64,000 bases of DNA from ZC4RG30 sp963777735 (GCA_963777735.1 CAVZRQ010000008.1:1426001-1490000); one strand, 5' to 3'; positions 54,061-64,000 are shown, numbered from the stretch's first letter. Numbers and translations: made by a program. Notes: a model not told the origin generated them from the letters alone.

Positions 54061-54213
54061 CGGGTATAAATAAGGCCTGCCCGCTTTGATCAGATTGAAG
54101 CAGACGTCTCTAGGCATTTCCCGTATCCGGGGCTCTAGTGCGCGGCCGGTCACGTCGCGCTGGCGCCATGCGGGCTAGAATTTGTCACATTCCACCGCTT
54201 AGAGAGCCGCAGC

Positions 54214-55098
54214 GTGAAAGAGACCAGACGCCATTCACCCGCCCTGCTGCTTTGCCTGCTGACAGTGATCGCAGCCGCCCGGCCCGTGCATGGCGCCTCA
54301 CTGGCACCCCCCGCGGGCAACTCACCCGCCGTACGTTCCGCCGCCGCCCTCGTGATCGATCGCGCTACCGGATTGGTCATCTACGAGCGCCGCGCTGATG
54401 CCGCTGCACCGATCGCGTCGATCACCAAGCTGATGACGGCGCTGGTGATCGTTGAGGCACAACAGCCCTTGAACGAGGAAATCCAGATTACCGCGGCGGA
54501 CCGCACCCGCACGCAGGGGCTGGCATCGCGGCTCGCCGTGGGCACGCGCCTCACCCGGGAGGAACTGCTGCGCCTGGCGCTGATGTCTTCGGAAAACCGC
54601 GCGGCGCAGGCCCTGTGCCGCAGCTACACCGGCGGCGAACCCGCCTGCCTCGCGGCAATGAACGCCAAGGCGCTGCAACTCGGCATGACTGGCGCCCACT
54701 TCGACGATGGCACCGGCCTCTCGCCGCGAAACGTTGCGAGCCCCAATGACCTGGCGAAGCTGGTGATCGCAGCGAACCACGTGGAGTTGATCCGCGAGTT
54801 TTCCACTACGCCTGCCTGGTCCGCGCGTGTCGGCCGGCAGTTGCTCGAATTCCACAACACCGATCCGCTGGTGCGGGATCCGGAGTGGCAGGTCTCGGTG
54901 CAGAAAACGGGGCACATCGCCGCGGCCGGGCAATGCCTGGTGCTGCAGGCGCTGATAGGCGGCCGGGACGTGGTCATCGTGCTGCTGAACTCGGTGGGCA
55001 AGTACACGCGCGTGGCCGATGCACGCCGCGTACGCACCTGGATGGGCACGCTGGAGAAGACTGTCGCCACAGTCGGCGAGAGTCTCGCCGGTTCCTGA
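54214..55098 (+). CDS. Serine D,D-peptidase of the PBP7/DacB type (peptidase S11)
   Basis: The 294-residue protein begins with GTG and a Sec signal (LLLCLLTVIAAARPVHGAS). It has the three penicillin-binding motifs: S69-x-x-K72 (ASITKLM), S126-E-N128, and K231-T-G. The length and the single catalytic domain match D-alanyl-D-alanine endopeptidases such as PbpG. It cuts peptidoglycan cross-links in the periplasm. It is a single gene; both flanks are on the other strand or remnant sequence. Confidence 0.9.
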   Translation: MKETRRHSPALLLCLLTVIAAARPVHGASLAPPAGNSPAVRSAAALVIDRATGLVIYERRADAAAPIASITKLMTALVIVEAQQPLNEEIQITAADRTRTQGLASRLAVGTRLTREELLRLALMSSENRAAQALCRSYTGGEPACLAAMNAKALQLGMTGAHFDDGTGLSPRNVASPNDLAKLVIAANHVELIREFSTTPAWSARVGRQLLEFHNTDPLVRDPEWQVSVQKTGHIAAAGQCLVLQALIGGRDVVIVLLNSVGKYTRVADARRVRTWMGTLEKTVATVGESLAGS

Positions 55099-55135
55099 TC
55101 ATTCCGAAGTTAGCCCGCCGCTCGCCAAGCGGTGG

Positions 55136-55660
55136 CTACTCCACGATCTTGCGGCGGTGAATCAGCCATTTGCCATCCCGCTTGACGAGTTCGTCCTCGT
55201 AACGACCCTCGGCTGCCACCCGAAAACTGTACATGGCCGGGCCGCCATTGACGGTCATCCAGTAGCAATGGTGCAGGGCGCGGTCAGCGGCGACGATGTC
55301 AATGACGGCGTTGCTCATCACGTGATGCATGATTCGCGGAGGATCATTGGTTGCATCGGCATCCGCAGCGCGCTCGGCATAGCCCGCTTTCATGCCCGTG
55401 ATGATGGCGCCGATCTCTTCACGTCCGCGATAGACCTTGTTTTCCATCGAGAACTCGGCGTCTTCGGTGAACGCGGAGGCGTAGAGTTCGGCGTTCAGGG
55501 TATCCAGGCCAGTCGAGTAGCGCACCAGCGTGGTTTCGATGGCCTGACGGTCGACATAGTTCTGAAACCCCGCGACATCCGTGTTCGCCGTACGCGTGCA
55601 GCCCGCCAACGCGATCAGAAGCGCGATGCAGGTCGCGCGTGCATAAAAAGCATTCTTCAT
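55136..55660 (-). CDS. Exported NTF2-like (SnoaL_4-type) lipoprotein
   Basis: A 174-residue protein starting at 55660 with GGGGAAC upstream. The lipobox is LIALAGCTRT. The SnoaL_4 pattern follows: VDRQAIETTLVRYSTGLDTLNAELYASAFTED in sections, REEIGAIITGMK, an IMHHVMSNAVIDI strand, and YEDELVKRDGKWLIHRRKI. The central His pair matches the catalytic or ligand site of scytalone-dehydratase-like folds. It follows the alpha/beta hydrolase gene by 42 bases and may share its operon. Confidence 0.85.
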   Translation of the reverse strand: MKNAFYARATCIALLIALAGCTRTANTDVAGFQNYVDRQAIETTLVRYSTGLDTLNAELYASAFTEDAEFSMENKVYRGREEIGAIITGMKAGYAERAADADATNDPPRIMHHVMSNAVIDIVAADRALHHCYWMTVNGGPAMYSFRVAAEGRYEDELVKRDGKWLIHRRKIVE

Positions 55661-55702
55661 GTTGTTCCCCAATCAAGCAGATAGTGGTCGGCCGGCGATT
55701 CC

Positions 55703-56689
55703 CTAGTGCGCCCGAAGCCCGCTACCGGTGACATCCTGCCACGCGGTGTTGGTGCACAGTCCGCAGCGATCACCCAGGAATTGACCTTGGGCCTTGCTAT
55801 CGTCCTTCAGCTGCCAATCGAGCCAGGCCAGCACTGCGCGTGACCACTCGAGGTCGGGGCCCACATAGGCGCCGCTATGCGCCAGGGTTGGCAGGCTGGC
55901 GAGAAACATCGGCAGTTTCGCAGCGACGCCATCTTCATAGCTTTCCATGGCTATCCGGTAGGCCACGTCTTTCGGTCCACCCGTGAAAATGACCGTGGGA
56001 GCATGCAGTTCCGACCAGCGGCGGTAGACCGGCAGAGGGCCGGGTGGCCTGGCCGGTGGCGTGCGGTAGTAGCCACTGTTGAGCACAACCGTTGTGGTGG
56101 TGCGCGGATCGACAGAAGCCGAGAGGGCCTGCATGCCGCCGCAGGAATGGCCCATGAAAGCGATGCGGTTGGCGCGCAGCTTGCCGTAATAGACGCTGGC
56201 GGCATCGGCATTGCGCGCAATAGCCCAGTCCACGGCATCGTTCAGCACTTTCACGTCCATGACCTGCAGCGGGCGGCCATCTGGTGCGGTCTTCTGCGCG
56301 CCAGAACCAAGATCGAAGGGATTGTCGTCGCGGCCCACCGCGATGATCAGATAGCCGTGCGAGGCCAGCTCACTCAGGAAGCCCGCGTACTCCGTGGAGT
56401 TGTTGCGACAGGCACCGTTGGCGAATGCGATGACGGGCAGCTTGCCGGATCGCCGCATGTCTGCAGGACGATATACCGTGTATTCCGGAAAATCCGGTTC
56501 GATGAGCCGCACAACGCGATGGGGCCCATTGCCCTGTGGCAGTTCGGCGCGCCACCTGCTGATGCGCTCCGCGAGTGACGCCGCAGAGGTACCGTTTTCA
56601 GGCGCAGGCTCCGCACCAGGTGCTGCAGCCATTGCAGTGAAGGCAAGCAGTGACACTGCAATGGAGATCAGGCTGTTTGTCCGTTTCAT
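55703..56689 (-). CDS. Exported alpha/beta hydrolase (dienelactone/PET-hydrolase-like fold)
   Basis: The 328-residue protein has a Sec signal (SISLL region ending TAMAAAPG). The nucleophile is Ser182 in FMGHSCGGMQAL. The oxyanion stretch is VIAFANGACRNNS. Later residues give GGPKDVAYR (acid region) and a His in LAHSGAYVG. A Cys pair near the end (CGLCTN) may form a disulfide. Small esters or lactones are likely substrates. It is the first gene of a pair with the NTF2-like lipoprotein and follows the groEL relic spacer. Confidence 0.85.
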   Translation of the reverse strand: MKRTNSLISIAVSLLAFTAMAAAPGAEPAPENGTSAASLAERISRWRAELPQGNGPHRVVRLIEPDFPEYTVYRPADMRRSGKLPVIAFANGACRNNSTEYAGFLSELASHGYLIIAVGRDDNPFDLGSGAQKTAPDGRPLQVMDVKVLNDAVDWAIARNADAASVYYGKLRANRIAFMGHSCGGMQALSASVDPRTTTTVVLNSGYYRTPPARPPGPLPVYRRWSELHAPTVIFTGGPKDVAYRIAMESYEDGVAAKLPMFLASLPTLAHSGAYVGPDLEWSRAVLAWLDWQLKDDSKAQGQFLGDRCGLCTNTAWQDVTGSGLRAH

Positions 56690-56748
56690 GTGCCGCCCGT
56701 TGTTTCAGGACAATCTACCGCCACGCCTCCATTCGCGCCAGCCACCAT

Positions 56749-56835
56749 ATCGAACGAATGGTTCAGGTAACGCGATGCGTTACATCCCCATACCGCCCAT
56801 GTCACCCTTGCCGGCGCCATCAATGATGGTCGTGC
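56749..56835 (-). pseudogene. groEL relic: internal piece spliced in frame to the C-terminus
   Basis: Positions 56749-56806 match the groEL 3' end and its downstream flank (59246-59303) in 56 of 58 bases, giving D-M-G-G-M-G-M and stop on the minus strand. Immediately upstream in the same frame the relic reads RTTIIDGAGKG, like GroEL's internal NTTIIDGKGKG, whose gene lies at about 59924-59950. So a distant internal segment is joined in frame to the tail, through a shared GGCAAGGG-like stretch. Confidence 0.8.
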
Positions 56836-56906
56836 GTATTTTCGACCTGGGGATTCAATTACCTCTGGCACGAGCGCTTCAGGCTGCCGCAGCTCAAGAA
56901 GCTGAT

Positions 56907-58106
56907 TCAGGATGCCGGCTCGATTCGCAGCAGTGCGCCGTCGTCTTCGTCCGTGAGCAGATAGAGCAAACCGTCGGGCCCTTCGCGAACCTCCCGGATG
57001 CGCTGGCGAAGCTCCCTCAGCATGGATTCCCGCCGGATCTCCTCCATGCTGGCATTGAACACGATGCGCTGCAGGTGTCCTGTGCCCGGGATGCGGCCCT
57101 CCATCAATCCGCCGACGAAGACGTTCCCCTTCCATGCCGGAAACCTGTCGCCGGTGTATACGGCCATGCCGGCGACCGCGATGGCCGGCACCCAGAAGAC
57201 CAATGGCGCCTCGATTCCCGCGCGGGTCGGATGCTCGGAGATGCGTCGGCCCGAATAGTCCCGCCCAAAGCTCACTTGCGGCCAGCCGTAATCGCGCCCA
57301 GGCAGAAGAATGTTGATCTCGTCGCCCCCGTTGGGGCCATTCTCGTGCTGCCACATCTGGCCGGTTGTGGGGTGAGCGATCAGACCGAGCGTGTTGCGAT
57401 GGCCCACGGTGTAGATCTCCGGCCGATAGCCCTCGCGACCCACGAACGGATTGTCCGCCGGCACTGAGCCATCGTCGTTGAGACGCAGAACCTTGCCGCG
57501 CAGACTCTTGAAGTCCTGGGCGACGTTGGCCACGTCACCCTCTGACCTGCCTCCGGTGGAAAAGTAGACCTTGCCGTCTCGTCCGAAGGCGACACGGCCG
57601 TTGAGACCCGAGTTGCCCGCGTAATAGTCCGGCACGAGAAGGTCTTGCACGTTGAGAAGCGCGTGGCCTTCGAGCCGGCCCCGCGCGAGTGCCGGTGCGC
57701 CCATCCCGTTTCCGACCGGTTTGGTGTAGGTGAAATAGACCAGACGATTTCGTTCGAACTGGGGATGGAGCGCGACATCCATCAACCCCCCGTTGCCGTC
57801 GGTGCGGATCGCAGGCAAGCCTGAGATGGGCTGTGGATCCAGCACCCCGTCTCGAACGTAGCGCAGGCGACCGCCCCGCTCGGTGATCAACAGCGTGTTG
57901 CCGGGAAGGAATGCGATGGCCCAGGGATGCGAAAGCCCCCTGGTCACGACACTTACGCGAATCCCGTGCTGCTCGGCCGTGTCGATCACCCAGGGCCCTG
58001 CACCCAGCGGCGGGACCGGCACGCCGATGGGCGGTTGTGCAGCATGACTGAGGGAGACGGTGGCGAGCAGCGCCGCGATCAAGGATACGGAACGTGTTGC
58101 TCTCAT
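56907..58106 (-). CDS. Exported sugar dehydrogenase (glucose/sorbosone dehydrogenase family)
   Basis: The protein is 399 residues from the ATG at 58106, which has GGGAG upstream and begins a Sec signal ending SLSHAAQP. The propeller motifs are GLSHPWAIAFLPGNTLLITERGG, NGGLMDVALHPQFERN, NSGLNGRVAFGRDGKVYF, YTVGHRNTLGLIAHP and MWQHENGPNGGDEINI, giving the calcium and PQQ sites of soluble aldose dehydrogenases. Unlike the 43.3 kb paralog it has no cytochrome domain. It follows a frameshifted DUF6152 gene by 34 bases on the same strand. Confidence 0.9.
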   Translation of the reverse strand: MRATRSVSLIAALLATVSLSHAAQPPIGVPVPPLGAGPWVIDTAEQHGIRVSVVTRGLSHPWAIAFLPGNTLLITERGGRLRYVRDGVLDPQPISGLPAIRTDGNGGLMDVALHPQFERNRLVYFTYTKPVGNGMGAPALARGRLEGHALLNVQDLLVPDYYAGNSGLNGRVAFGRDGKVYFSTGGRSEGDVANVAQDFKSLRGKVLRLNDDGSVPADNPFVGREGYRPEIYTVGHRNTLGLIAHPTTGQMWQHENGPNGGDEINILLPGRDYGWPQVSFGRDYSGRRISEHPTRAGIEAPLVFWVPAIAVAGMAVYTGDRFPAWKGNVFVGGLMEGRIPGTGHLQRIVFNASMEEIRRESMLRELRQRIREVREGPDGLLYLLTDEDDGALLRIEPAS

Positions 58107-58140
58107 ACAGCTCCCTTCGGGTGACGTTCGAGCGTCGCTG

Positions 58141-58562
58141 TCAGTTTGGCGTGATCCGCTCCGGATACAGATCGAATCGCTTGCCACCGATCGTGATGCG
58201 GACGGCCTTCATGTGTTTGCGCTCCTTCTCCCGGTTGCGATTGCCGAGTACGGTGATCGATCACCCGCCTTCGCGGATTCTGCCGTGAAGCCGGAGCGCT
58301 CCGTCTGGCTGGGGTTGCCCAGGTCAATCTGCCACATCGCACCCGCCGCATCGGTGATCTGCAGCGTCGGGTGTGGCGCCGACATCGATATCGACAGAAT
58401 CTTGCCGTTGAGCGTTGACTGCTGATCTTCCGCCCATGCCCAGCCATGATGTGCGAGCGCAAGCTGGCTCACCTGAACCGCTGCTGCGGCCAGCAACGCC
58501 ATGGCAGCGACCCGGTATCCGGAAGGCAGGAAGCGGACTGCCGTGACATCAGGTGTGTGCAT
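58141..58562 (-). pseudogene. DUF6152 family exported protein with one frameshift
   Basis: Corrected length is 140 residues; start at 58562 with AGGAG six bases upstream. The signal ends LALAHHGWAWAED, giving the DUF6152 His pair. The barrel blocks are LNGKILSISMSAPHPTLQI and MWQIDLGNPSQTERSGF. The frame breaks near 58257 at AGDR; with one base restored it continues VLGNRNREKERKHMKAV, then FDLYPERITPN and stop at 58141. The break lies in the 14-base palindrome GGTGATCGATCACC. It is the first gene before the sugar dehydrogenase. Confidence 0.82.
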
Positions 58563-58643
58563 GATCGACTCCTGTATGGCGACCGGTAGACTTGCAACTC
58601 TACTCCAGATCAAAGCGGTCGCAATGCGACCAGGGTTGAGGCT

Positions 58644-59078
58644 ATGCGCAACGCGCTGGCGTTATCCGAAAACAGAGGCGGCCGATGGCCGGCCACACTG
58701 CTGCTGGCCGCAATCTGGTCCGGCGCAGCCATTGCGCACCACTCGTTCGCCAGCATTTACGACACCGATCAGACCGTGAAGATGACCGGCACAGTCCGCG
58801 AGTTTCTGTTCGTCCATCCACATCCATTCCTGGTCGTGGAGACCCGGAACGAAGCTGGCGTACGTGAGACGTGGCGCGCGGAGATGGACAATCGTTTCGA
58901 GCTGGAGGATATCGGCATGACGGCCACGACGTTTCGTCCGGGCGATCAGGTGGTCGTCAGCGGCAGCCCCGGGCGCAACCAGCGATTCATCATGTACCTG
59001 TGGCAGCTCGACAGACCGGTCGACCGATTGCGCTATCGACAGACCGGCAGCACACCGAGCCTGGACATCGCGCCGTAG
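58644..59078 (+). CDS. DUF6152 family exported protein
   Basis: The 144-residue protein has a Sec signal (ATLLLAAIWSGAAIAHHSFAS) with the HHSF motif at the mature start, then TVKMTGTVREFLFVHPHPFLVV, a TWRAEMDNRFELEDIGM block and GDQVVVSGSPGRN. It is divergent from the frameshifted DUF6152 gene, and the two form a diverged pair with the 3441-3851 copy as a third. The function of the family is unknown. Confidence 0.85.
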   Translation: MRNALALSENRGGRWPATLLLAAIWSGAAIAHHSFASIYDTDQTVKMTGTVREFLFVHPHPFLVVETRNEAGVRETWRAEMDNRFELEDIGMTATTFRPGDQVVVSGSPGRNQRFIMYLWQLDRPVDRLRYRQTGSTPSLDIAP

Positions 59079-59211
59079 ACGCGCGACGAGTTCAAGTCAT
59101 TCAAACGAGGGGGCTCGCGTGAGAGTCGGATTATCCGTCGGTGGCGGATAGTGCAATGTCAGGCGCAACCTTTCTCACCTGGTCTTGCTTCGGGAAACGG
59201 GGCGTATGTAG

Positions 59212-59241
59212 AAAAGCCCCGGCAGTTTCCCGCCGAGGCTT
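59212..59241 (-). terminator. Rho-independent terminator of groESL
   Basis: On the minus strand AAGCCTCGGC pairs with GCCGGGGCTT (one G-U pair) around GGGAAACT and is followed by TTTTC. It lies 36 bases after the groEL stop. A near-identical hairpin is at 43286. Confidence 0.9.
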
Positions 59242-59276
59242 CTTCATCGAACGAATGGTTCAGGTAACGCGCTGCG

Positions 59277-60923
<1,647 letters not shown>

Positions 60924-60925
60924 GT

Positions 60926-61228
60926 TTATTTACCCTCAATGACGGCCATGACGTCTTCTTCACGCATGACCAGGAGATCGTCACCGTCGACCTTCACTTC
61001 CGTTCCGCCGTATTTGCCGAACAGGACCTTGTCGCCGATCTTTACGTCGAGAGCACGGACAGTGCCGTTCTCGAGAATCTTGCCCTTGCCCACTGCAATG
61101 ACCTTGCCCTGGATGGGCTTCTCGGCTGCGGTGTCAGGGATAATGATGCCGCCTGCAGAGGTACGTTCTTCCTCGAGCCGCTTCACAATGATGCGGTCGT
61201 GGAGGGGGCGAATCTTCATGTTTGCCAC
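60926..61228 (-). CDS. groES: Co-chaperonin GroES (10 kDa)
   Basis: This 100-residue protein starts MANMKIRPLHDRIIVKR. The mobile loop that contacts GroEL is EEERTSAGGIIIPDTAAEK, and the roof and barrel strands include GKVIAVGKGKIL and DKVLFGKYGGTEVKVDG. It caps GroEL during folding. It is first in the operon, two bases ahead of groEL. Confidence 0.98.
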   Translation of the reverse strand: MANMKIRPLHDRIIVKRLEEERTSAGGIIIPDTAAEKPIQGKVIAVGKGKILENGTVRALDVKIGDKVLFGKYGGTEVKVDGDDLLVMREEDVMAVIEGK

Positions 61229-61313
61229 TCCTTTGGAGTTGTTGATATCGAAAGGTCAGAAACCGGTAAGTGCTGCCGGCGGGAGAGCGGTACAAACCCG
61301 GTGGACGGGATTG

Positions 61314-61340
61314 TTAGCACTCTCGGGTGTCGGCTGCTAA
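61314..61340 (-). promoter_or_regulatory. CIRCE operator (HrcA binding site)
   Basis: TTAGCACTC-N9-GGCTGCTAA matches the CIRCE consensus TTAGCACTC-N9-GAGTGCTAA in all of the left arm and 7 of 9 bases of the right arm. It sits at the predicted transcription start of groES. HrcA should repress here at normal temperature; hrcA is not in this window. Confidence 0.85.
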
Positions 61341-61349
61341 CGGGCGGTT

Positions 61350-61377
61350 ATGATAGCGGCGGAACCTGAGGATTCAA
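61350..61377 (-). promoter_or_regulatory. Sigma-70-type promoter of groESL
   Basis: On the minus strand TTGAAT (61372-61377) and TATCAT (61350-61355) are 16 bases apart. The start would fall about 61343, at the edge of the CIRCE element. Confidence 0.6.
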
Positions 61378-61445
61378 GGGCGGTCGCACTTTTACTTGCG
61401 GGTCGCTCTGTACAATCGCCCCGCCGCCCCATTTCCGGAGTACCC

Positions 61446-63278
61446 ATGCGCTTCCCGGCCAAGTTCCGACCTGCGCTGACCCTGCTGGGTCTTGCCCTGC
61501 TGAGCAGCGCCGGCCTGCAGTTCACTGCCTGGGCAGCTGAATCCCCCTCCGTTGCCGCCATCAGCAGTGCAGGCTCCGACGGTGACGATTTCCTGCATCC
61601 CGACGTGGCCTTCCAGGTAGGCGCCATTGCCACCGCGCCCGATCGCATCGAGGTGATCTTCACGGTGCATCCGGGGTACTACCTCTATCGCGGCAAGATG
61701 AAGTTCACCGCCGCGGAGGGGCAGCCAGCCGCGCTGGGCACTGCGGATCTGCCCGACGGCGAAAAGAAGGTGGATGAATACTTCGGCGAGCAGGAGGTCT
61801 ACCACCACGACGTCACCGCCAAACTGCCGGTTTCCCGGGGCTCGAAAGACGCCTTCACGCTACCCATCAAGGTGAGCTACCAGGGCTGCGCGGATGCCGG
61901 CCTGTGCTACCCGCCCATCACCAAGGAATTCAATGTCGAGCTGCCGGAAGCCACCGCTGTGGCCGCCATGGCAGCCAGCAGCAGCGAGCCCGGCGCCTAT
62001 GTTTCCAAGCAGGACAAGCTCGCCAACCTGATCCGCAGCGGCAATCTCTTCGTCATGGCCGGGGCTTTCTTCCTCGCCGGCCTGCTGCTCTCTTTCACCC
62101 CCTGCGTGCTGCCCATGGTGCCGATCGTGGCGGGCATCATTGCGGGCGAAGGCGCCAACGTCACCCGCGGCCGGGCGTTCTCACTGTCGCTGGCCTATGT
62201 GCTCGGCATGGCCGCCACCTACACCGCCGCCGGCGTGGCCTTCGCTGCTGCAGGGCAGCAAGCCCAGACCCTATTTCAACAGCCGTGGATCATTCTGCTG
62301 TTTGCGGGCCTCTTTGTTGCAATGGCGATATCAATGTTCGGTTTCTACACCGTGCAGATGCCGTCATTCATCCAGACGCGCCTGTCGGAGATGAGCAACC
62401 AGCAGAAGTCCGGCAGCTATGCGGGCGTGGCGGTGATGGGCGCGCTGTCGGCGCTGATCGTCACCACCTGCGTGGGCCCGGCGCTGGTGGCGGCGCTGTC
62501 GGTCATCGGCCAGTCCGGCCAGATCGCCCGCGGCGGCTTCGCCCTCTTCTGCATGGCCATCGGCATGGGCGTACCGCTGCTGGTTGTGGGCGCTTCGGCC
62601 GGGCAGTTGCTGCCACGCGCCGGGGCATGGATGGATACGGTCAAGCAGGTCTTCGGCGCCATGATGCTGGCGGTGGCCGTGTGGATGCTGTCGCGCATCC
62701 TGCCGGAACGCATCACCCTGGCCCTGTGGGCCCTGCCGCTGCTGGCCGTGGCCATCATCTTCTGGGTCTCTGGCGTGAAAGGCAGCGGCACCCGGATCGC
62801 GATGCGCAGCGCCAGCGTGGTGGCTGTGCTCTACGCGGTGCTGCTGGGCGTAGGCGCCGTGAAGGGCGCAACGGATCCGCTGCGGCCACTGCAGGCGGCG
62901 GCGCCCCATGCCGAACTGCCCTTCCAGCGCATCAAGTCACTGGAAGATCTCAACGCGCAGATCGCCACGGCCAGCGCAGCGGGCAAGTCCGTGATGCTCG
63001 ATTTCTATGCCGACTGGTGCGTCTCCTGCAAGGAGATGGAGAAGTACACCTTCCCGACTCCCGAAGTGCGCGCGGCGCTGGCCAGCACCGTGTGGCTGCA
63101 GGCGGATGTCACGGCGAACGATGCCACCGATCAGGCATTGCTCAAGCATTTTGGTATCTTCGGTCCGCCGACCATCGCGTTCTACGGCACCGATGGCGTG
63201 GAACGCCGCAACTTCCGCGTGGTCGGCTACATGAAGGCGGCTGAATTCGCACCGCTGGCTACCAACGCTCTCAAGTAA
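61446..63278 (+). CDS. dsbD: Thiol:disulfide interchange protein DsbD
   Basis: The 610-residue protein has all three DsbD parts. The N-terminal periplasmic domain has the active Cys pair Cys148/Cys154 (QGCADAGLCYPP). The eight-helix membrane domain has Cys220 (FTPCVLPMVP) and Cys342 (TTCVGPALVA). The C-terminal thioredoxin domain has Cys525/Cys528 (DWCVSCKEME). It moves electrons from cytoplasmic thioredoxin to periplasmic DsbC-like and cytochrome-maturation proteins, important here because the window encodes several exported cytochromes. I set the start at 61446, with GGAG upstream. It is divergent from groES. Confidence 0.96.
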   Translation: MRFPAKFRPALTLLGLALLSSAGLQFTAWAAESPSVAAISSAGSDGDDFLHPDVAFQVGAIATAPDRIEVIFTVHPGYYLYRGKMKFTAAEGQPAALGTADLPDGEKKVDEYFGEQEVYHHDVTAKLPVSRGSKDAFTLPIKVSYQGCADAGLCYPPITKEFNVELPEATAVAAMAASSSEPGAYVSKQDKLANLIRSGNLFVMAGAFFLAGLLLSFTPCVLPMVPIVAGIIAGEGANVTRGRAFSLSLAYVLGMAATYTAAGVAFAAAGQQAQTLFQQPWIILLFAGLFVAMAISMFGFYTVQMPSFIQTRLSEMSNQQKSGSYAGVAVMGALSALIVTTCVGPALVAALSVIGQSGQIARGGFALFCMAIGMGVPLLVVGASAGQLLPRAGAWMDTVKQVFGAMMLAVAVWMLSRILPERITLALWALPLLAVAIIFWVSGVKGSGTRIAMRSASVVAVLYAVLLGVGAVKGATDPLRPLQAAAPHAELPFQRIKSLEDLNAQIATASAAGKSVMLDFYADWCVSCKEMEKYTFPTPEVRAALASTVWLQADVTANDATDQALLKHFGIFGPPTIAFYGTDGVERRNFRVVGYMKAAEFAPLATNALK

Positions 63279-63290
63279 GGATTTCCGGTC

Positions 63291-63980
63291 ATGAAGAAAG
63301 GGGTGGGGATCGCCGTGGCGGTCGGAATTGCCGCTGCGCTGGGCTTCTTCGCGCAGCAGCAGATGCGGCCCGCTACCGAGCTCACGGCGGTGGCAACGAC
63401 GCTTGCGCCGGAGCAGCCTTCAAGCATTTCCACGGACCCTGCAGCCGCAGTGCCCGCTCCCCCAAAGGTGCCGGAAACCCTGCCGCAGTTCGAACTGGCC
63501 GACCGCGACGGCAAGATGCGCAAGCTGGGCGACTGGAAAGGCCGGCCGCTGATGGTGAACTACTGGGCCACCTGGTGTGGCCCCTGCCGTCGCGAGATTC
63601 CGCTGCTCAATGAACTGCGCAAGCAACGGGCTGCGCAGCGCCTGGAAATCATCGGCATAGCGGTGGATTTCCGCGAGGACGTCCTGAAGTACGCCGAGGA
63701 AACCGTCATCGACTACCCGCTGATGATCGGCGAGGAAGATGGCCTGGCCGCCGTCACGGCGGTCGGCATGCAGCCGGCCTTTCCGTTCACGATCTTTGCC
63801 GACAGCCAGCAACGGATCGTGGCGCTGAAGGTGGGCGAGCTGCATCAGGACGAGGCCGACCTGATCCTGGACCGGGTGGCAGACGTGGATGCCGGCAAAC
63901 TGGAGCTGGCCGCCGCCCGTGAGCAGGTCACCGCCGGACTCAAGGAAATCGCCACCCGCAGGGCCGCGGAAGCTGGCTGA
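63291..63980 (+). CDS. TlpA/ResA-type thioredoxin-fold protein
   Basis: The protein has 229 residues. An N-terminal signal anchor (GIAVAVGIAAALGFFAQ) holds it in the membrane or is cleaved. After a Pro/Ala linker, the redox motif is W-C96-G-P-C99 in NYWATWCGPCRREIPLL, with a later cis-Pro region (MQPAFPFTIFAD). It is probably a periplasmic disulfide reductase reduced by DsbD, 12 bases upstream. AAGGA precedes the ATG. Nothing further is encoded before the window end. Confidence 0.9.
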   Translation: MKKGVGIAVAVGIAAALGFFAQQQMRPATELTAVATTLAPEQPSSISTDPAAAVPAPPKVPETLPQFELADRDGKMRKLGDWKGRPLMVNYWATWCGPCRREIPLLNELRKQRAAQRLEIIGIAVDFREDVLKYAEETVIDYPLMIGEEDGLAAVTAVGMQPAFPFTIFADSQQRIVALKVGELHQDEADLILDRVADVDAGKLELAAAREQVTAGLKEIATRRAAEAG

Positions 63981-64000
63981 CACTGGCAGCCTGATCGACG

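Overview
The window is GC-rich, densely packed bacterial chromosome. The groES-groEL operon next to dsbD and a TlpA-like gene, the many TonB-dependent receptors and PQQ enzymes, and the large set of small exported proteins (DUF6152, NTF2-like, EthD) suggest a free-living gammaproteobacterium related to Steroidobacterales/Xanthomonadales. That placement is inferred from gene content only. I saw no rRNA, tRNA, CRISPR array, insertion sequence or prophage.

Layout. 0-4.7 kb: exported hydrolase (frameshifted), a double NTF2-like lipoprotein, and an operon of three small exported proteins. 4.7-9.1 kb: RND efflux pair. 9.2-11.9 kb: SPFH, zinc-ribbon and small membrane protein module resembling B. 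subtilis ydjG/ydjI. 12-13.4 kb: two DUF4398 envelope lipoproteins, one with an OmpA domain. 13.6-17.9 kb: acyl-CoA ligase, tannase-family esterase, GFA protein. 18-23.4 kb: two unknown exported proteins, an EthD-domain protein and a TonB receptor. 23.7-31.7 kb: PQQ alcohol-type dehydrogenase, two metallo-beta-lactamase-fold enzymes, an exported protein, an NTF2-like protein and a bile-acid/sodium symporter-family transporter. 31.8-47.2 kb: carbohydrate block with beta-helix protein, quinoprotein dehydrogenase, cupin/SMP-30 lactonase, bicupin, RraA-like aldolase, enolase-superfamily dehydratase, sugar dehydrogenase, Gfo/Idh/MocA oxidoreductase and aminotransferase. 47.4-53.5 kb: second TonB receptor, a FadR-type regulator and a second exported enolase-superfamily enzyme. 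54.2-59.1 kb: D,D-peptidase, NTF2-like protein, alpha/beta hydrolase, sugar dehydrogenase, two DUF6152 genes. 59.2-64 kb: groEL, groES (with CIRCE and promoter), dsbD, TlpA-like protein.

How the genes fit together. The 31.8-41.1 kb genes read as an oxidative sugar or sugar-acid route (dehydrogenase, lactonase, dehydratase, aldolase) in which every enzyme carries an export signal, so the route may run in the periplasm. A shared motif, TTA(A/G)T-N5-TATTCAA, upstream of the cupin/SMP-30 and quinoprotein genes, the 47-50 kb TonB receptor and possibly the 28.8 kb gene, may be the operator of the FadR-type regulator at 51.3 kb.

Two oddities stand out. Several spacers hold short, partly in-frame-spliced relics of larger genes: groEL at three places, the acyl-CoA ligase, and a 142-residue condensed L-lactate permease. 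In addition, five otherwise intact genes each carry a single-base frameshift, either recent decay or uncorrected indels in the assembly.
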